A stretch of DNA of 64,000 bases from Actinomadura spongiicola (GTDB taxonomy: Bacteria; Actinomycetota; Actinomycetes; Streptosporangiales; Streptosporangiaceae): the NCBI RefSeq assembly GCF_003432485.1, contig NZ_QVNQ01000014.1, positions 62,001-126,000 on the forward strand, given 5' to 3'. Of this stretch, positions 52,665 to 60,885 are shown piece by piece. Positions within the stretch are counted from its first letter, which is position 1, and the number at the start of each line of letters is the position of its first letter. The position numbers and the translations under genes were made by a program. The notes under the pieces are model-generated. The model was not told the origin of the DNA and did not search any database. It saw only the letters and a list, made by a program, of their open reading frames with translations.

Positions 52665-52967
52665 CTACTTCGTCCGGGGCTGGCCGAGCTCGGCGGCGAA
52701 AAACGTACTGGCGGCCTTCAAGATCTCGTTGGCCCGCTTGAGTTCGTTGTTCTCCTTACGCAGCCGCTTGAGCTCCTCACGCTCAGCCGAGCTGAGCTGC
52801 TCGGACCGCTGGCCCGCATCGGCCTGGGCCTGCCGGACCCAGGTGCGCAGCGCCTCGCGGTGGATGCCCAGATCGGCAGCGATCTGCGCGATCGGCCGAT
52901 CCGACTCCAGAGCCAGCCGCACAGCCCACTCCCGGAGCTCCAGGGGGTACTTACGTGGTGCCGACAT
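52665..52967 (-). CDS. IS3-family OrfA
   Basis: 100 aa. An HTH (YPLELREWAVRLALESDRPI AQIAADLGIH) followed by a leucine-zipper-like coiled coil (EREELKRLRKENNELKRANE ILKAAS), as in IS3-family OrfA proteins. Intact, but with its OrfB partner truncated it cannot support transposition; alone it could only bind the IS ends. Confidence 0.9.
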   Translation of the reverse strand: MSAPRKYPLELREWAVRLALESDRPIAQIAADLGIHREALRTWVRQAQADAGQRSEQLSSAEREELKRLRKENNELKRANEILKAASTFFAAELGQPRTK

Positions 52968-53067
52968 CGACGGTCATTCTCCTCCCTGCCAGCCAAGATC
53001 ATGACTGGCTTGAAGGACTTCACCAAACCCGGTACGGCTCAGCCGCGACGTGGGCCGTCGTCCTCAA

Positions 53068-54560
53068 CGGTTCACCCCCACGGGCGTGGGGAGCAGCGGG
53101 CAGCCTCTGGGGCAGCCGCACCCGGATGCGGTTCACCCCCCACGGGCGTGGGGAGCAGGTAGTACCTCCCGGTGCGCAGGCCACGGGTTACGGTTCACTC
53201 CACGGGCGTGGGGAGCAGGTCCACAGACCAGGACATCCAGTTCACCGTGAAGGTTCACCCCCACGGGCGTGGGGAGCAGCCGTGATGTTCGCCGCGCCGT
53301 CCAGCCAGCAGCGGTTCACCCCCACGGGCGTGGGGAGCAGGTTGGCCCTCACGGCCAGATCCCCGTGGGCGGCGGTTCACCCCCACGGGCGTGGGGAGCA
53401 GACGACGACCGCCCCCGCGCCCTCGTGGCCGTACGGTTCACCCCCACGGGCGTGGGGAGCAGGCAATCGTTGGGCTCGCCAAAGCGCTGATCGACGGTTC
53501 ACCCCCACGGGCGTGGGGAGCAGGTTGATCAGCGCCTGTATTTCGGCGGGAACGTCGGTTCACCCCCACGGGCGTGGGGAGCAGACGTCCGGATGATCCA
53601 CCAGGTCCTCCAACTGCGGTTCACCCCCACGGGCGTGGGGAGCAGTTTGTATCGCTCCCACCAGCCGCGGACCCTGCCGGTTCACCCCCACGGGCGTGGG
53701 GAGCAGCTGGCCACAGACGAGGCGGGTACCTGCCTGTTCGGTTCACCCCCACGGGCGTGGGGAGCAGCGCCCGCGCCATTACCTCACCGTGCCGCGCGAC
53801 GGTTCACCCCCACGGGCGTGGGGAGCAGTCGCGCCGTTGGCGTTCGCGCTAGAACGAATGCGGTTCACCCCCACGGGCGTGGGAAGCAGGGGCCGCTGTG
53901 GTCGTCAGGGCTCGATGGAGCCGGTTCACCCCCACGGGCGTGGGGAGCAGAGCACCAAGCGGCGATGGCCGAACTGGAGGGCCGGTTCACCCCCACGGGC
54001 GTGGGGAGCAGCCGTTCCCCGCTCGGCGGACGGGGGTCGACCGCGGTTCACCCCCACGGGCGTGGGGAGCAGCAGCGTGCGCGGCAAGATCCGGCCAGCC
54101 GTGGGGGCTCACCCCCACGGGCGTGGGGAGCAGGGATCTCCATTGAGGATGGCCTGCGCAAGTTGCGGTTCACCCCCACGGGCGTGGGGAGCAGTGCTGA
54201 AACGCGGAACCCGACGCGCCACCCGAAGGTTCACCCCCACGGGCGTGGGGAGCAGTGATCAGCCATGGCCAGGACGTGACGCCGGTCCGGTTCACCCCCA
54301 CGGGCGTGGGGAGCAGTCCAGATCCCGCCGAGACCGAGGCCCATCGAGCGGTTCACCCCCACGGGCGTGGGGAGCAGGAGGCGATCGCCCGGCCGGACTA
54401 CGCGGCCACCGGTTCACCCCCACGGGCGTGGGGAGCAGCGGTCAGTACCGCGCCGGTGGAGATCGGTGCGCGGTTCACCCCCACGGGCGTGGGGAGCAGG
54501 AGCGGTACCGCCTGCACTCATCCGAGTGCGACGGTTCACCCCCACGGGCGTGGGGAGCAG
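53068..54560 (-). CRISPR. type I-E CRISPR array 1 (25 repeats, 24 spacers)
   Basis: 29-bp repeats and 32-bp spacers in an exact 61-bp period from 53251 to 54560. In crRNA sense (minus strand) the repeat starts CTGCTCCCCACG, has the palindrome CCCCACG/CGTGGGG, and ends GGGGTGAACCG, so the 5' handle is GTGAACCG. The end far from cas2 is degenerate: one repeat is 30 bp (53129-53158, extra C), one 28 bp (53191-53218), and 53251 begins with A. Two more variants lie at 53861-53889 and 54105-54133. The degenerate end marks the old, trailer side, so new spacers enter at 54560 next to cas2. Confidence 0.97.
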
Positions 54561-54672
54561 GCTTCGCGACCTGCGGTTTCACAAAGGCACTTGGAGTTCG
54601 TGGCTGCCTCCTCGGGGTGCCTGGTTCCTGGGGAGTCTGGTCATGGGTGTGTTGGTTCGCGGGGCCGGGTGG
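54561..54672 (-). promoter_or_regulatory. leader of CRISPR array 1
   Basis: Lies between cas2 and the first repeat. The repeat-proximal part contains TTGTGAAACCGCAGGTC (minus strand), almost identical to the leader of array 2, which has TTGTGAAGCCGCAGGTC at the same distance. This is probably the Cas1-Cas2 docking motif. Confidence 0.7.
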
Positions 54673-54996
54673 CTATGTCGGTTCTGTTGGGGCTGTCGGG
54701 TCTTCGGTGTCTTGGGGGAGGAACCGGACGAGTTGGAGACCGTCGAAGTCGGCGATCCGGCGGCGGCGTTCTCCGGCGGTTCGGATGGTGAAGCCTTGTT
54801 CGGTCGTCGCTGGGTGGACGAGGACGGCAGCGCCTTCACCAACCGCTTCACTAACGGCCTCCCAGAGTTTGTCGCGAACGCGGGCGGAGACTGTGCCGAC
54901 GTAGAGTCCGGGGGCCGGTTCGCTGAGCCAGCGGGTGAGGGAGCCGCGGACGTAGTCGGGCACGGCCGTCGTGGAGAGGACGATCATTGTTCCCAT
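54673..54996 (-). CDS. cas2: Cas2e
   Basis: 107 aa from ATG 54996, which is inside cas1; a second ATG at 54987 overlaps the cas1 stop. MGTMIVLSTTAVPDYVRGSL TRWLSEPAPGLYVGTVSAR VRDKLW is the typical Cas2e start, with strand-swapped dimer ferredoxin fold. With Cas1 it forms the integrase that adds new spacers. Last gene of the cas8e-cas2 operon. Confidence 0.95.
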   Translation of the reverse strand: MGTMIVLSTTAVPDYVRGSLTRWLSEPAPGLYVGTVSARVRDKLWEAVSEAVGEGAAVLVHPATTEQGFTIRTAGERRRRIADFDGLQLVRFLPQDTEDPTAPTEPT

Positions 54997-55964
54997 GGGT
55001 CGTCTCCGGGTGTAACGGTGTCCGCGTAGTTCATGCCCGCTGGTAACTGGCCAGCGTGCGGGTCCCATAGATGGGTTATGTCGCCCGTGCGGTCGGTGGT
55101 CTCGCTGGCCACCGAGGGGTCCAGGACTTGCTGTGTAGCGGTGATAATGCCCGGCATGAGCTTGAGGAGGCGGAACTCCTCGCGCAGTGCTCGGCGGGCC
55201 TCGCGCTCCGGATTTGATGCTGCGTGCAGCGAGAAAGCGAGCGGGACGGTGACCTGCATCTTGAAGAGGTCGGCGATGTCGTAGACAAAGGCCATTTGTG
55301 TGCCGCTGTGGATGAAGCCGAGGGCGGGCGAGCAGCCGAGCGCGAGAACCGCCGCGTGGACGACGCCGTACATGCAAGAGTTGGCTGCTGAGAGGGCGAG
55401 GTTCACTGGATCCTGGCTGTCCCACGCTGACGGATCGTAGTTGCGTCGGAAACGCTTGATTCCGTACTTCTGCGCCAGGATGCGGTAGAGCGCCTTGACC
55501 CGCTGGCCTTCCATGCCGCGCAGCCGAGCGAGCGAGGCGCTTTCTCCGGGTGCACCGAAACGGTAGGTGTACATTCGCGTCGCGACGGCAAGGCGCTGGT
55601 CGTCGTTGGCCCATGCCCGTGCCTGACGCTCCAGCCATGTGGTGGTGAGCGACGCCGGCAGAATGCCCGCGTAGCTGCGGACGCCTCCCGCGCCGACGGC
55701 CACAAGGCTCGTGCCGTTCCGCGCGAAACTCGCAAGCGCCGGTTGAGTGATCGAAGTTCCTGGGCCGAGCAGGACGCAACTCAGCGCGGCTGCTGGCAGG
55801 TAGACCCGTTCTGTGCCGCGCGGCGATTCGACCTGAGCGCAGATTCCGAGGTCATCCTGGACGATACGGACCGTTTCCAGGTAGAGGAACGACAGCGAGT
55901 CGGCGATGCGGGGCAGCATCGCGAGTGTCGGCGTGCCGAGGTCGCGGCGGGCGCGGATGCTCAT
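54984..55964 (-). CDS. cas1: Cas1e integrase
   Basis: 326 aa; ATG 55964 overlaps the cas6e stop (ATGA). Catalytic residues expected for Cas1 are visible: Glu in ARLRGMEGQRVKALYR, His in ALGFIHSGTQMAFVYDIADL, and the following Asp residues. Asn/Ser-rich NLALSAANSCMYGVVHAAVL is the conserved helix before the site. It integrates prespacers at the leader end of the array, with Cas2. Confidence 0.96.
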   Translation of the reverse strand: MSIRARRDLGTPTLAMLPRIADSLSFLYLETVRIVQDDLGICAQVESPRGTERVYLPAAALSCVLLGPGTSITQPALASFARNGTSLVAVGAGGVRSYAGILPASLTTTWLERQARAWANDDQRLAVATRMYTYRFGAPGESASLARLRGMEGQRVKALYRILAQKYGIKRFRRNYDPSAWDSQDPVNLALSAANSCMYGVVHAAVLALGCSPALGFIHSGTQMAFVYDIADLFKMQVTVPLAFSLHAASNPEREARRALREEFRLLKLMPGIITATQQVLDPSVASETTDRTGDITHLWDPHAGQLPAGMNYADTVTPGDDPWEQ

Positions 55965-56596
55965 TGTGAGCCCGCCGGGACAATGCTGAGCATCCCGCAG
56001 CCGTGGGACTTTCCTCGTCCGATGCCTTCCAGGATGGCTGTGCGCAGTGCGTCGGGAGCTGTGACGATCGCGATGCCGTCGAACCGGCGGGCCGCGTGCA
56101 GGATGGGACGGTCGTCTTTGCGGCCGACGAGGTCGGGGAGGGATGTGGTCGTGGCGGTCCGCAGCGCGAGTCCGGCTCGTGTGGCGCGGTCGCTCCACCA
56201 CTGGTCCGCCGCAGTGCCGGTCAGCGCCGCGAGTTTGCCCTGGTGCGGCGACGTCCGGCCGTGCCGCTTGGTCGGATTGGCGACCAGGCGGTACCGGACG
56301 ACCAGTCCGGTGTCCAGGAGTTTCAGCAGCGGGTCGAGACTTGTCACAGCGACCGTGCCGTAACCGGCGGGCAGTTTGTCGTCGGTGGGGCGGCGGGTGG
56401 TCTGGACGAGGAACCGCGTTTCGGTGCGGGACTGCTCGAGCCGATAGAGCACGCCGGCCTCGCGGCGGGCTTCGGCGCCGAGCCCATCGGGGACGAGCGA
56501 CATCACCCGACGGTGCGCGTGGGCGGCGTCACCGATGTCGCGGCGCGCGGCCTGGTGACGAAGGTCAAGCGAAATCTGGGTCAGCCAGATGGTCAC
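55961..56596 (-). CDS. cas6e: Cas6e (Cse3) crRNA endonuclease
   Basis: 211 aa; GTG 56596 overlaps the cas5e stop. The N-terminal catalytic His region is AHAHRRVMSLVPDG, and the Gly-rich C-terminal loop is GIGRGKSHGCGMLSIVP. It cuts the repeat RNA at the 3' base of its hairpin and stays bound to the crRNA. It must deal with the three repeat variants in this locus. Confidence 0.95.
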   Translation of the reverse strand: MTIWLTQISLDLRHQAARRDIGDAAHAHRRVMSLVPDGLGAEARREAGVLYRLEQSRTETRFLVQTTRRPTDDKLPAGYGTVAVTSLDPLLKLLDTGLVVRYRLVANPTKRHGRTSPHQGKLAALTGTAADQWWSDRATRAGLALRTATTTSLPDLVGRKDDRPILHAARRFDGIAIVTAPDALRTAILEGIGRGKSHGCGMLSIVPAGSQ

Positions 56597-57342
56597 CGGG
56601 CCTCCTGAATGTATTCGATCAGTGCGTCGTGGTAGGCGTTGGTGGCTTTTGACCACAGTTCCGCCGGGACGGGTCGCGGAGCGATCGAGACCGTTCTGGT
56701 TCGGAACTTGCGTTCAAGGCGGGAGAAGGTCTGCGGCACGTCGGTGAGTTGCGCGACCGATTCAGCGTCACCGCGGGTTCCTTCGGTGACGAAGTCGAGT
56801 TCGTATGGGGCGTCCGGCCGGGGTGGGCGGCGGGCTACGGGTACGCGGGTCAGCAGATGCACGACGGGGTCGTCGACATCGCCGTTCAGCAGGAGCGGCT
56901 GGTCCGGCGGGCATGATCGGCGACCGAGGTACACAGGCCAGTACGGTGATTCCAGGGCGCGTGCGATGGCATCGATACGTTCGCTGGGGCCCTCGACAGC
57001 GACGACGAAGACCGCATCCGAACAGTAGTAGCGGTGGGTCAGGATCGTCTCGGACCCGGGTTGCCGCCGCTTGCCTTCTGCGGTGGGCACGGTGAGTTCT
57101 CGTGGGTATCCGCCGCCGATGGTGTGGTAGTCCCGCATGATGATGCCGGGCCGGTCGATCCGGATGGTCAGCCGCAGGCTGTCGTAGTCGTCCAGCGGCG
57201 TGCCGCGTGGGCGTCCCTCTGCGGCGGCGAATATTCCGATCAACCCGGATCGAGTGGGGAATCGGAGGGTGTCCCGGTGGCCGAACACGCTGTGTTCGCC
57301 CCATGATTGCAGTGGACCGGCCAGGCGTAGGAGTAGTCCCAT
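56593..57342 (-). CDS. cas5e: Cas5e (CasD) Cascade subunit
   Basis: 249 aa from ATG 57342 (overlap with the cas7e stop; GTG 57345 also possible). LLRLAGPLQSWGEHSVFGHR and DTLRFPTRSGLIGIFAAAEG RPRG are the Cas5e hallmarks, followed by MRDYHTIGGGYPRELTVPTA. It caps the crRNA 5' handle in Cascade. Confidence 0.95.
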   Translation of the reverse strand: MGLLLRLAGPLQSWGEHSVFGHRDTLRFPTRSGLIGIFAAAEGRPRGTPLDDYDSLRLTIRIDRPGIIMRDYHTIGGGYPRELTVPTAEGKRRQPGSETILTHRYYCSDAVFVVAVEGPSERIDAIARALESPYWPVYLGRRSCPPDQPLLLNGDVDDPVVHLLTRVPVARRPPRPDAPYELDFVTEGTRGDAESVAQLTDVPQTFSRLERKFRTRTVSIAPRPVPAELWSKATNAYHDALIEYIQEAR

Positions 57343-58496
57343 CACGCCTGCGCTTCGGGGAAGGCGGCTCCAACCGCTGACGTGATCAGTTCGGGGTAGG
57401 AGTCGACCGCGGTGCCGAGCCCGGTGAGCGGCTTGTCCTCCACGCCGGCGTAGCCGTCGAAGACGATTTCGCTGGTTCCCCACAGTCGGCGAATCTTGGT
57501 GCTGTGGTCGGCGAGTCGGCGGAAGGACGGAGCCGCCCAGCCGTCCGACTCGGCGCGGACCGGGCTTTCGAACGCGGGAGCCAGTGAGATCGGCCGGTCG
57601 GATCGCACCGCCAGGTACGCCAGGTCGGGCAGAGTGTTCGCGGCGGTGGAGTTCTGCTTGCCACTGGGGAGTGCGGACAGAAATGCGGTCAAGAACGCGC
57701 TGGTGAGTTGGGCGGCATAGGTGTGGTCAGCCGCCGATGTGCCGGACGCTTGGGGGGCTGCCAGACCGCGCATCAGCCCAGTGAGGTCGAGGCAGGCGTA
57801 GCGGTAGAAGACGCCCGCGCTGAACTCGGCGCTGTTCATGTGGCCGCTGCCGTGCTGGTCGGCCTGGTTGAGGTCGTCAACGGCGGTGAAGAAGTCGATC
57901 TCCGGGTCGGTGCCGTGGGTGGTGAACGCGTGGGCGAACTGAACGTTGCCGTCGACGCCGGCGCCGGGAATTTCGGCGAGCATGCGGCCGAACAGATTGA
58001 TGCTGGCGTTCCGTTCGGTGATGAGTTCGTGGAGTCGGGCCTTGGGCAGGACGGCTGCGGGTTTCTTGTTGCCTGCCTCGGCGGCGATCGCGTCCCGGTA
58101 CTCCTCGGCGAGGTCGGCGAGGTCGTCCAGGGCGCTGGTCGGCAGGTAGAACAAGGCGGCGCTGCTGCCGTCTTTCTCGTACTTGAGACCTGTCTCTTTC
58201 TCACCGGCCGAGCGCAAGATCTGCTTGCCTGCGGCGTCTGCGAGTTCCCTCGGCCAGCCGCGTTGCTGGAGGCGCTCGCTGACGTGGCCGGGCACTCGCC
58301 GGGTCCGGGCGGTGGGCTCACCAAGGTCGTCTTCGACCATCAACCGCACCGGGCGCTTCCACGCCTGGCTGGACACGCGCGTACGCGGCGTCCCTCCGTA
58401 AACCAGGGTCTTCGGAGAACCGAGATCATCGCGGTTCACGTTGCTGTAGGGAAGCGTCTGGAGGATGTGGACGTCCAGGTACTTGGGGGTCTTCAT
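57342..58496 (-). CDS. cas7e: Cas7e (Cse4/CasC) Cascade backbone
   Basis: 384 aa; ATG 58496 overlaps the cse2 stop. MKTPKYLDVHILQTLPYSNV NRDDLGSPKTLVYGGTPRTR VSSQAWKRPVR is the diagnostic Cas7e start; later NASINLFGRMLAEIPGAGVD GNVQFAHAFTTH and VFYRYACLDLTGLM. Six copies wrap the crRNA spacer. Confidence 0.97.
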   Translation of the reverse strand: MKTPKYLDVHILQTLPYSNVNRDDLGSPKTLVYGGTPRTRVSSQAWKRPVRLMVEDDLGEPTARTRRVPGHVSERLQQRGWPRELADAAGKQILRSAGEKETGLKYEKDGSSAALFYLPTSALDDLADLAEEYRDAIAAEAGNKKPAAVLPKARLHELITERNASINLFGRMLAEIPGAGVDGNVQFAHAFTTHGTDPEIDFFTAVDDLNQADQHGSGHMNSAEFSAGVFYRYACLDLTGLMRGLAAPQASGTSAADHTYAAQLTSAFLTAFLSALPSGKQNSTAANTLPDLAYLAVRSDRPISLAPAFESPVRAESDGWAAPSFRRLADHSTKIRRLWGTSEIVFDGYAGVEDKPLTGLGTAVDSYPELITSAVGAAFPEAQA

Positions 58497-59152
58497 CGGC
58501 TCTCGCTCTCGTCGATCGGTGGGGGGTTCTCATCGGTCGGCTTCAGCCGGAAGTAGGTGCGGTAGTAGTCCTGTAGCCATTCCTTGGCGACATGGTCCGC
58601 GTCGGTGCCCCAACGGGACAGGTCGACAGTGAGCCGCGACCAGTCGACCGGCACGCGGATCGCCTTCAACTGGGAGACCAGGCGCGGCAACTGGCGGTGG
58701 AGCCCCTCGATCCGCTGGCGGCAGAGCAGGTGCAGGCGAGCCTCGACCGTGTCGAACTTCAGCGGCGAACCCGGCAGCGCCACGGCCCGCCCGAGTGTCG
58801 CGCCGAGGTTCCATGACTCCGGCGCTTTGACGCCGGTTGCCGCGTCCAGTTCATCAGCCGTTTCACCGTTCGGGACGTCGTCGTCCGAATCGTCCTGCGG
58901 AGACTGGCGGGGCTGCGCCGCGATCAGTGCCGCCACCGCGTAGAAGGCTCGTTCCACGGCCTCGTCGCTCTCCGGTGGAATGTGGCGGGCGACGAGCGCG
59001 ATTGCGTGCCGAGACTGCGGGTGTTCGGGAGCCCGCCCGACCGAACGACGCAGGGCCGCTCTGTTTCCGGGACTCCTGGCGATCTGTTCACTGACGCTCT
59101 CGACGAGTCTGTCCGCAGCAGCGGAGACTCGCCTTCTCTCTTCCAACTTCAT
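58493..59152 (-). CDS. cse2: Cse2 (CasB, Cas11e) small subunit
   Basis: 219 aa; ATG 59152 overlaps the cas8e stop. Helical and basic throughout, with GNRAALRRSVGRAP near the N-terminus, AFYAVAALIAAQ, and PVDWSRLTVDLSRW before LQDYYRTYF. An acidic insert (DDSDDDVPNGETADEL, residues ~100-120) is longer than in E. coli CasB. Forms the belly of Cascade that stabilises the R-loop. Confidence 0.92.
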   Translation of the reverse strand: MKLEERRRVSAAADRLVESVSEQIARSPGNRAALRRSVGRAPEHPQSRHAIALVARHIPPESDEAVERAFYAVAALIAAQPRQSPQDDSDDDVPNGETADELDAATGVKAPESWNLGATLGRAVALPGSPLKFDTVEARLHLLCRQRIEGLHRQLPRLVSQLKAIRVPVDWSRLTVDLSRWGTDADHVAKEWLQDYYRTYFRLKPTDENPPPIDESESR

Positions 59153-60693
59153 GATTCGTCCCTCGGAGTGGACTCGTTGAGCGCTCGGTAGATGAAGCCG
59201 CGAGCGCGTTCGATGGAGCGCTTGGCGCGCGGACGATGCGCGGCGGGCTCGGTGACCTCGTCGAACACCGCGGTTGCGGTGTTGACGAAACTGCGTGCCG
59301 CGTCCTCGAAGTCGCGGTGTCGGAGGCGGCGCCAGAAGACCGCCTCGGCCCGCGGCCAGTAGCGTCCGGCGGCGGCCCCGGGCCACGGGCCCTGCCCGAT
59401 GTCGCTCTCGCGGCGGACCGGGCGGCCGTCGCCGTTGGACGGATCGTTGATCGCTATCCAGGCATTGCGCAAGGCTCGTTGGAGGTGCCATTCAGCGCGT
59501 TCCGCGGCGTCCCGCGCCCGACTGAGCTCACCAGCGGTCTCGTGATCGCCGATCAGGGTGCCGAGCACCGCCGGGGTCGTCGCGGCGAACCATTGCTGGT
59601 CACGCGTCTGACCGTCCTGGTGAAAGCCGTAGGCGCGGACCCGCAGCGCGTCACGGATGTCGAACGGCAGGCACTCTGCAGCGTCCCCGAAGACAGCGGG
59701 CCGTCTGCTCCTGCCCCCACGGACACCGACATCTTCACGGAGCAGGGCATCCAGATCGCGCCACAGGGCACGCGCCAAGTCGGCGCGGCGCGGGTAAAAC
59801 TCGCCCTCGTTGTTCGCCTGGTAGATGAGATACGGATCGTTGACCATCGGGTGCGGTTGGCGCCACCCCCACGTGAAGTAAGCATTGACGACCTTCGTCC
59901 GGTCGGGGTCTGGTTCCAGAAGCAGAGCGTGCCGGAACAACCCGGTGAGGACGCCGCCGACTCCGACGGGACTTGGAGGGACGCCGAGAGGGTCAGGCAA
60001 CTCGTCGTACTCCCAGGGCGCGCGGTCGTCACCGCTCGCGCGTCCAAGAAACGGGATTCCGATAACGAGCGACTCGAACAGGTTCCGGCCCAACGGATGG
60101 AAGGAGACCACCCGCCGCAACGGTCCAGCGGTCGTGTTCGCGTACTTCTTGCCGTTGACGGTTCGGGCCGTGCAGCGTCCCGACGGCCCGTAGAAGAGTT
60201 GCGCGACGAGGTGGAACAGGGCCGTCGTCAGGTCGAGTGGTCCGGCTTCACCGTCGTGGTGGTGGTCGAGCCAGACCTGGTTGTTTCCGGCCGGGCGCTC
60301 CAGTGTCAGCTTGTTGATGCCTGACCGGCTATCGCACTCGGTCGCCAGCCGGGGGTCCTGAAGCCATGGCCGCTCGGGATGGAACAGGTTGAAGCGGTCG
60401 CGGTAGCGGTCGAAGTACGCGGTCACGGCGTCAAGGTCGAAGGCGCCCTGGTCGAGCACGGCGTCCCGCCGGTCGAACCACTCGTTGGCGCCGTCGTCCT
60501 GTCTGTCCAGCCCGGTGATGCGCGCTGCGAAGACCGTTAGGATGCGCCGGAAGCCCGCCGCCGCGGGCGGCATCGGTATATCAATGTCGAGCAGTTCGTG
60601 CGCGCGGGTCATCAGTTCCCGCAGACCAACACCACCGGACGGGTAGACCGGGATCAGTCCATCGGTGGCCAGGTCAGACCCGGTAGGGGGCAT
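59149..60693 (-). CDS. cas8e: Cas8e (Cse1/CasA) large subunit
   Basis: 514 aa from ATG 60693 with GAAAGGA upstream; the longer frame from 60741 would run into the mini-array and is rejected. Landmarks: DLATDGLIPVYPSGGVGLRE LMTRAHEL, GFRRILTVFAARITGLDR, FNLFHPERPWLQDPRLATE, SFHPLGRNLFESLVIGIPF, and WRRLRHRDFEDAARSFV. It recognises the PAM and opens the target. First gene of the seven-gene operon. Confidence 0.95.
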   Translation of the reverse strand: MPPTGSDLATDGLIPVYPSGGVGLRELMTRAHELLDIDIPMPPAAAGFRRILTVFAARITGLDRQDDGANEWFDRRDAVLDQGAFDLDAVTAYFDRYRDRFNLFHPERPWLQDPRLATECDSRSGINKLTLERPAGNNQVWLDHHHDGEAGPLDLTTALFHLVAQLFYGPSGRCTARTVNGKKYANTTAGPLRRVVSFHPLGRNLFESLVIGIPFLGRASGDDRAPWEYDELPDPLGVPPSPVGVGGVLTGLFRHALLLEPDPDRTKVVNAYFTWGWRQPHPMVNDPYLIYQANNEGEFYPRRADLARALWRDLDALLREDVGVRGGRSRRPAVFGDAAECLPFDIRDALRVRAYGFHQDGQTRDQQWFAATTPAVLGTLIGDHETAGELSRARDAAERAEWHLQRALRNAWIAINDPSNGDGRPVRRESDIGQGPWPGAAAGRYWPRAEAVFWRRLRHRDFEDAARSFVNTATAVFDEVTEPAAHRPRAKRSIERARGFIYRALNESTPRDES

Positions 60694-60730
60694 GACGTCC
60701 TTTCGAGAGTCTCGGTACAACGAGGCGACG

Positions 60731-60820
60731 AAATTCCCCACGACAGTGGGGGTGATCCGGTTGCGGTGGGCCGACGGGCAGCAGCTAGGTCAAGTTCCCC
60801 ACGACAGTGGGGGTTGCAGG
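60731..60820 (+). CRISPR. cryptic two-repeat mini-array between cas3 and cas8e
   Basis: Two 29-bp repeat-like units, 60731-60759 and 60792-60820, flank exactly 32 bp, giving the same 61-bp period as the arrays. Both have TTCCCCACGACAGTGGGGG, i.e. the array stem CCCCAC/GTGGGG with loop GACA. Unit 1 ends GTGATCCG, a usable 5' handle lying between those of array 1 (GTGAACCG) and array 2 (GTGGTCCG). Unit 2 has lost that end (GGTTGCAGG), as in single-guide mini-arrays. It is oriented opposite to the cas operon. TACAAC at 60716-60721, with TGACGT about 16-18 nt before it, could start transcription at the first unit. Confidence 0.85.
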
Positions 60821-60833
60821 CAGAGCACCGCAC

Positions 60834-60861
60834 ACGGCAACCTTCCTAAGAAGGTTGCCGT
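60834..60861. terminator. terminator hairpin between cas3 and the mini-array
   Basis: ACGGCAACCTTC and GAAGGTTGCCGT form a perfect 12-bp stem with loop CTAA. It can end cas3 transcription (minus) and that of the mini-array (plus). Its right arm overlaps the AAG PAM and the seed match of the mini-array spacer. Confidence 0.8.
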
Positions 60862-60885
60862 GGGCCGTCGTTCTGCGTCATCGGC
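60851..60885 (+). other. partial protospacer for the mini-array spacer, with AAG PAM
   Basis: AAG at 60851-60853 is followed by a 32-bp site (60854-60885) that matches the mini-array spacer (60760-60791) at positions 1-5 and 7-14, then only in part (21 of 32 overall). Position 6, the sole early mismatch, is a base that type I-E Cascade flips out and ignores. The site spans the right arm of the terminator and the cas3 stop codon. Confidence 0.7.

Larger units (their letters stand above)
52010..53030 (-). mobile_element. IS3-family insertion sequence, 3'-truncated
   Basis: Contains orfA (52665-52967) and a truncated orfB (52010-52659). The downstream terminal repeat and the last ~70-80 codons of orfB are missing, replaced by prim-pol sequence. 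The upstream end lies between orfA and the CRISPR array, near 53000-53040, but I could not fix its terminal repeat. The insertion together with a deletion disabled the integrative element. Confidence 0.75.

Noticed and set aside
53049..53064. CGTGGGCCGTCGTCCT next to the array 1 trailer is nearly identical to 60859-60874 in the mini-array target
   Set aside because: Only 15 of 16 bases in GC-rich DNA, outside any spacer and without a repeat on the far side; probably chance, though a lost terminal spacer cannot be excluded.
53696..54904. Repetitive proteins with recurring PHGRGEQ / PPRAWGA units
   Set aside because: These are translations of the CRISPR repeats and spacers, not genes.
60693..60741. 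Longer cas8e start at 60741
   Set aside because: It would translate through the mini-array repeat and lacks a ribosome site; ATG 60693 has GAAAGGA in place and matches the family start.
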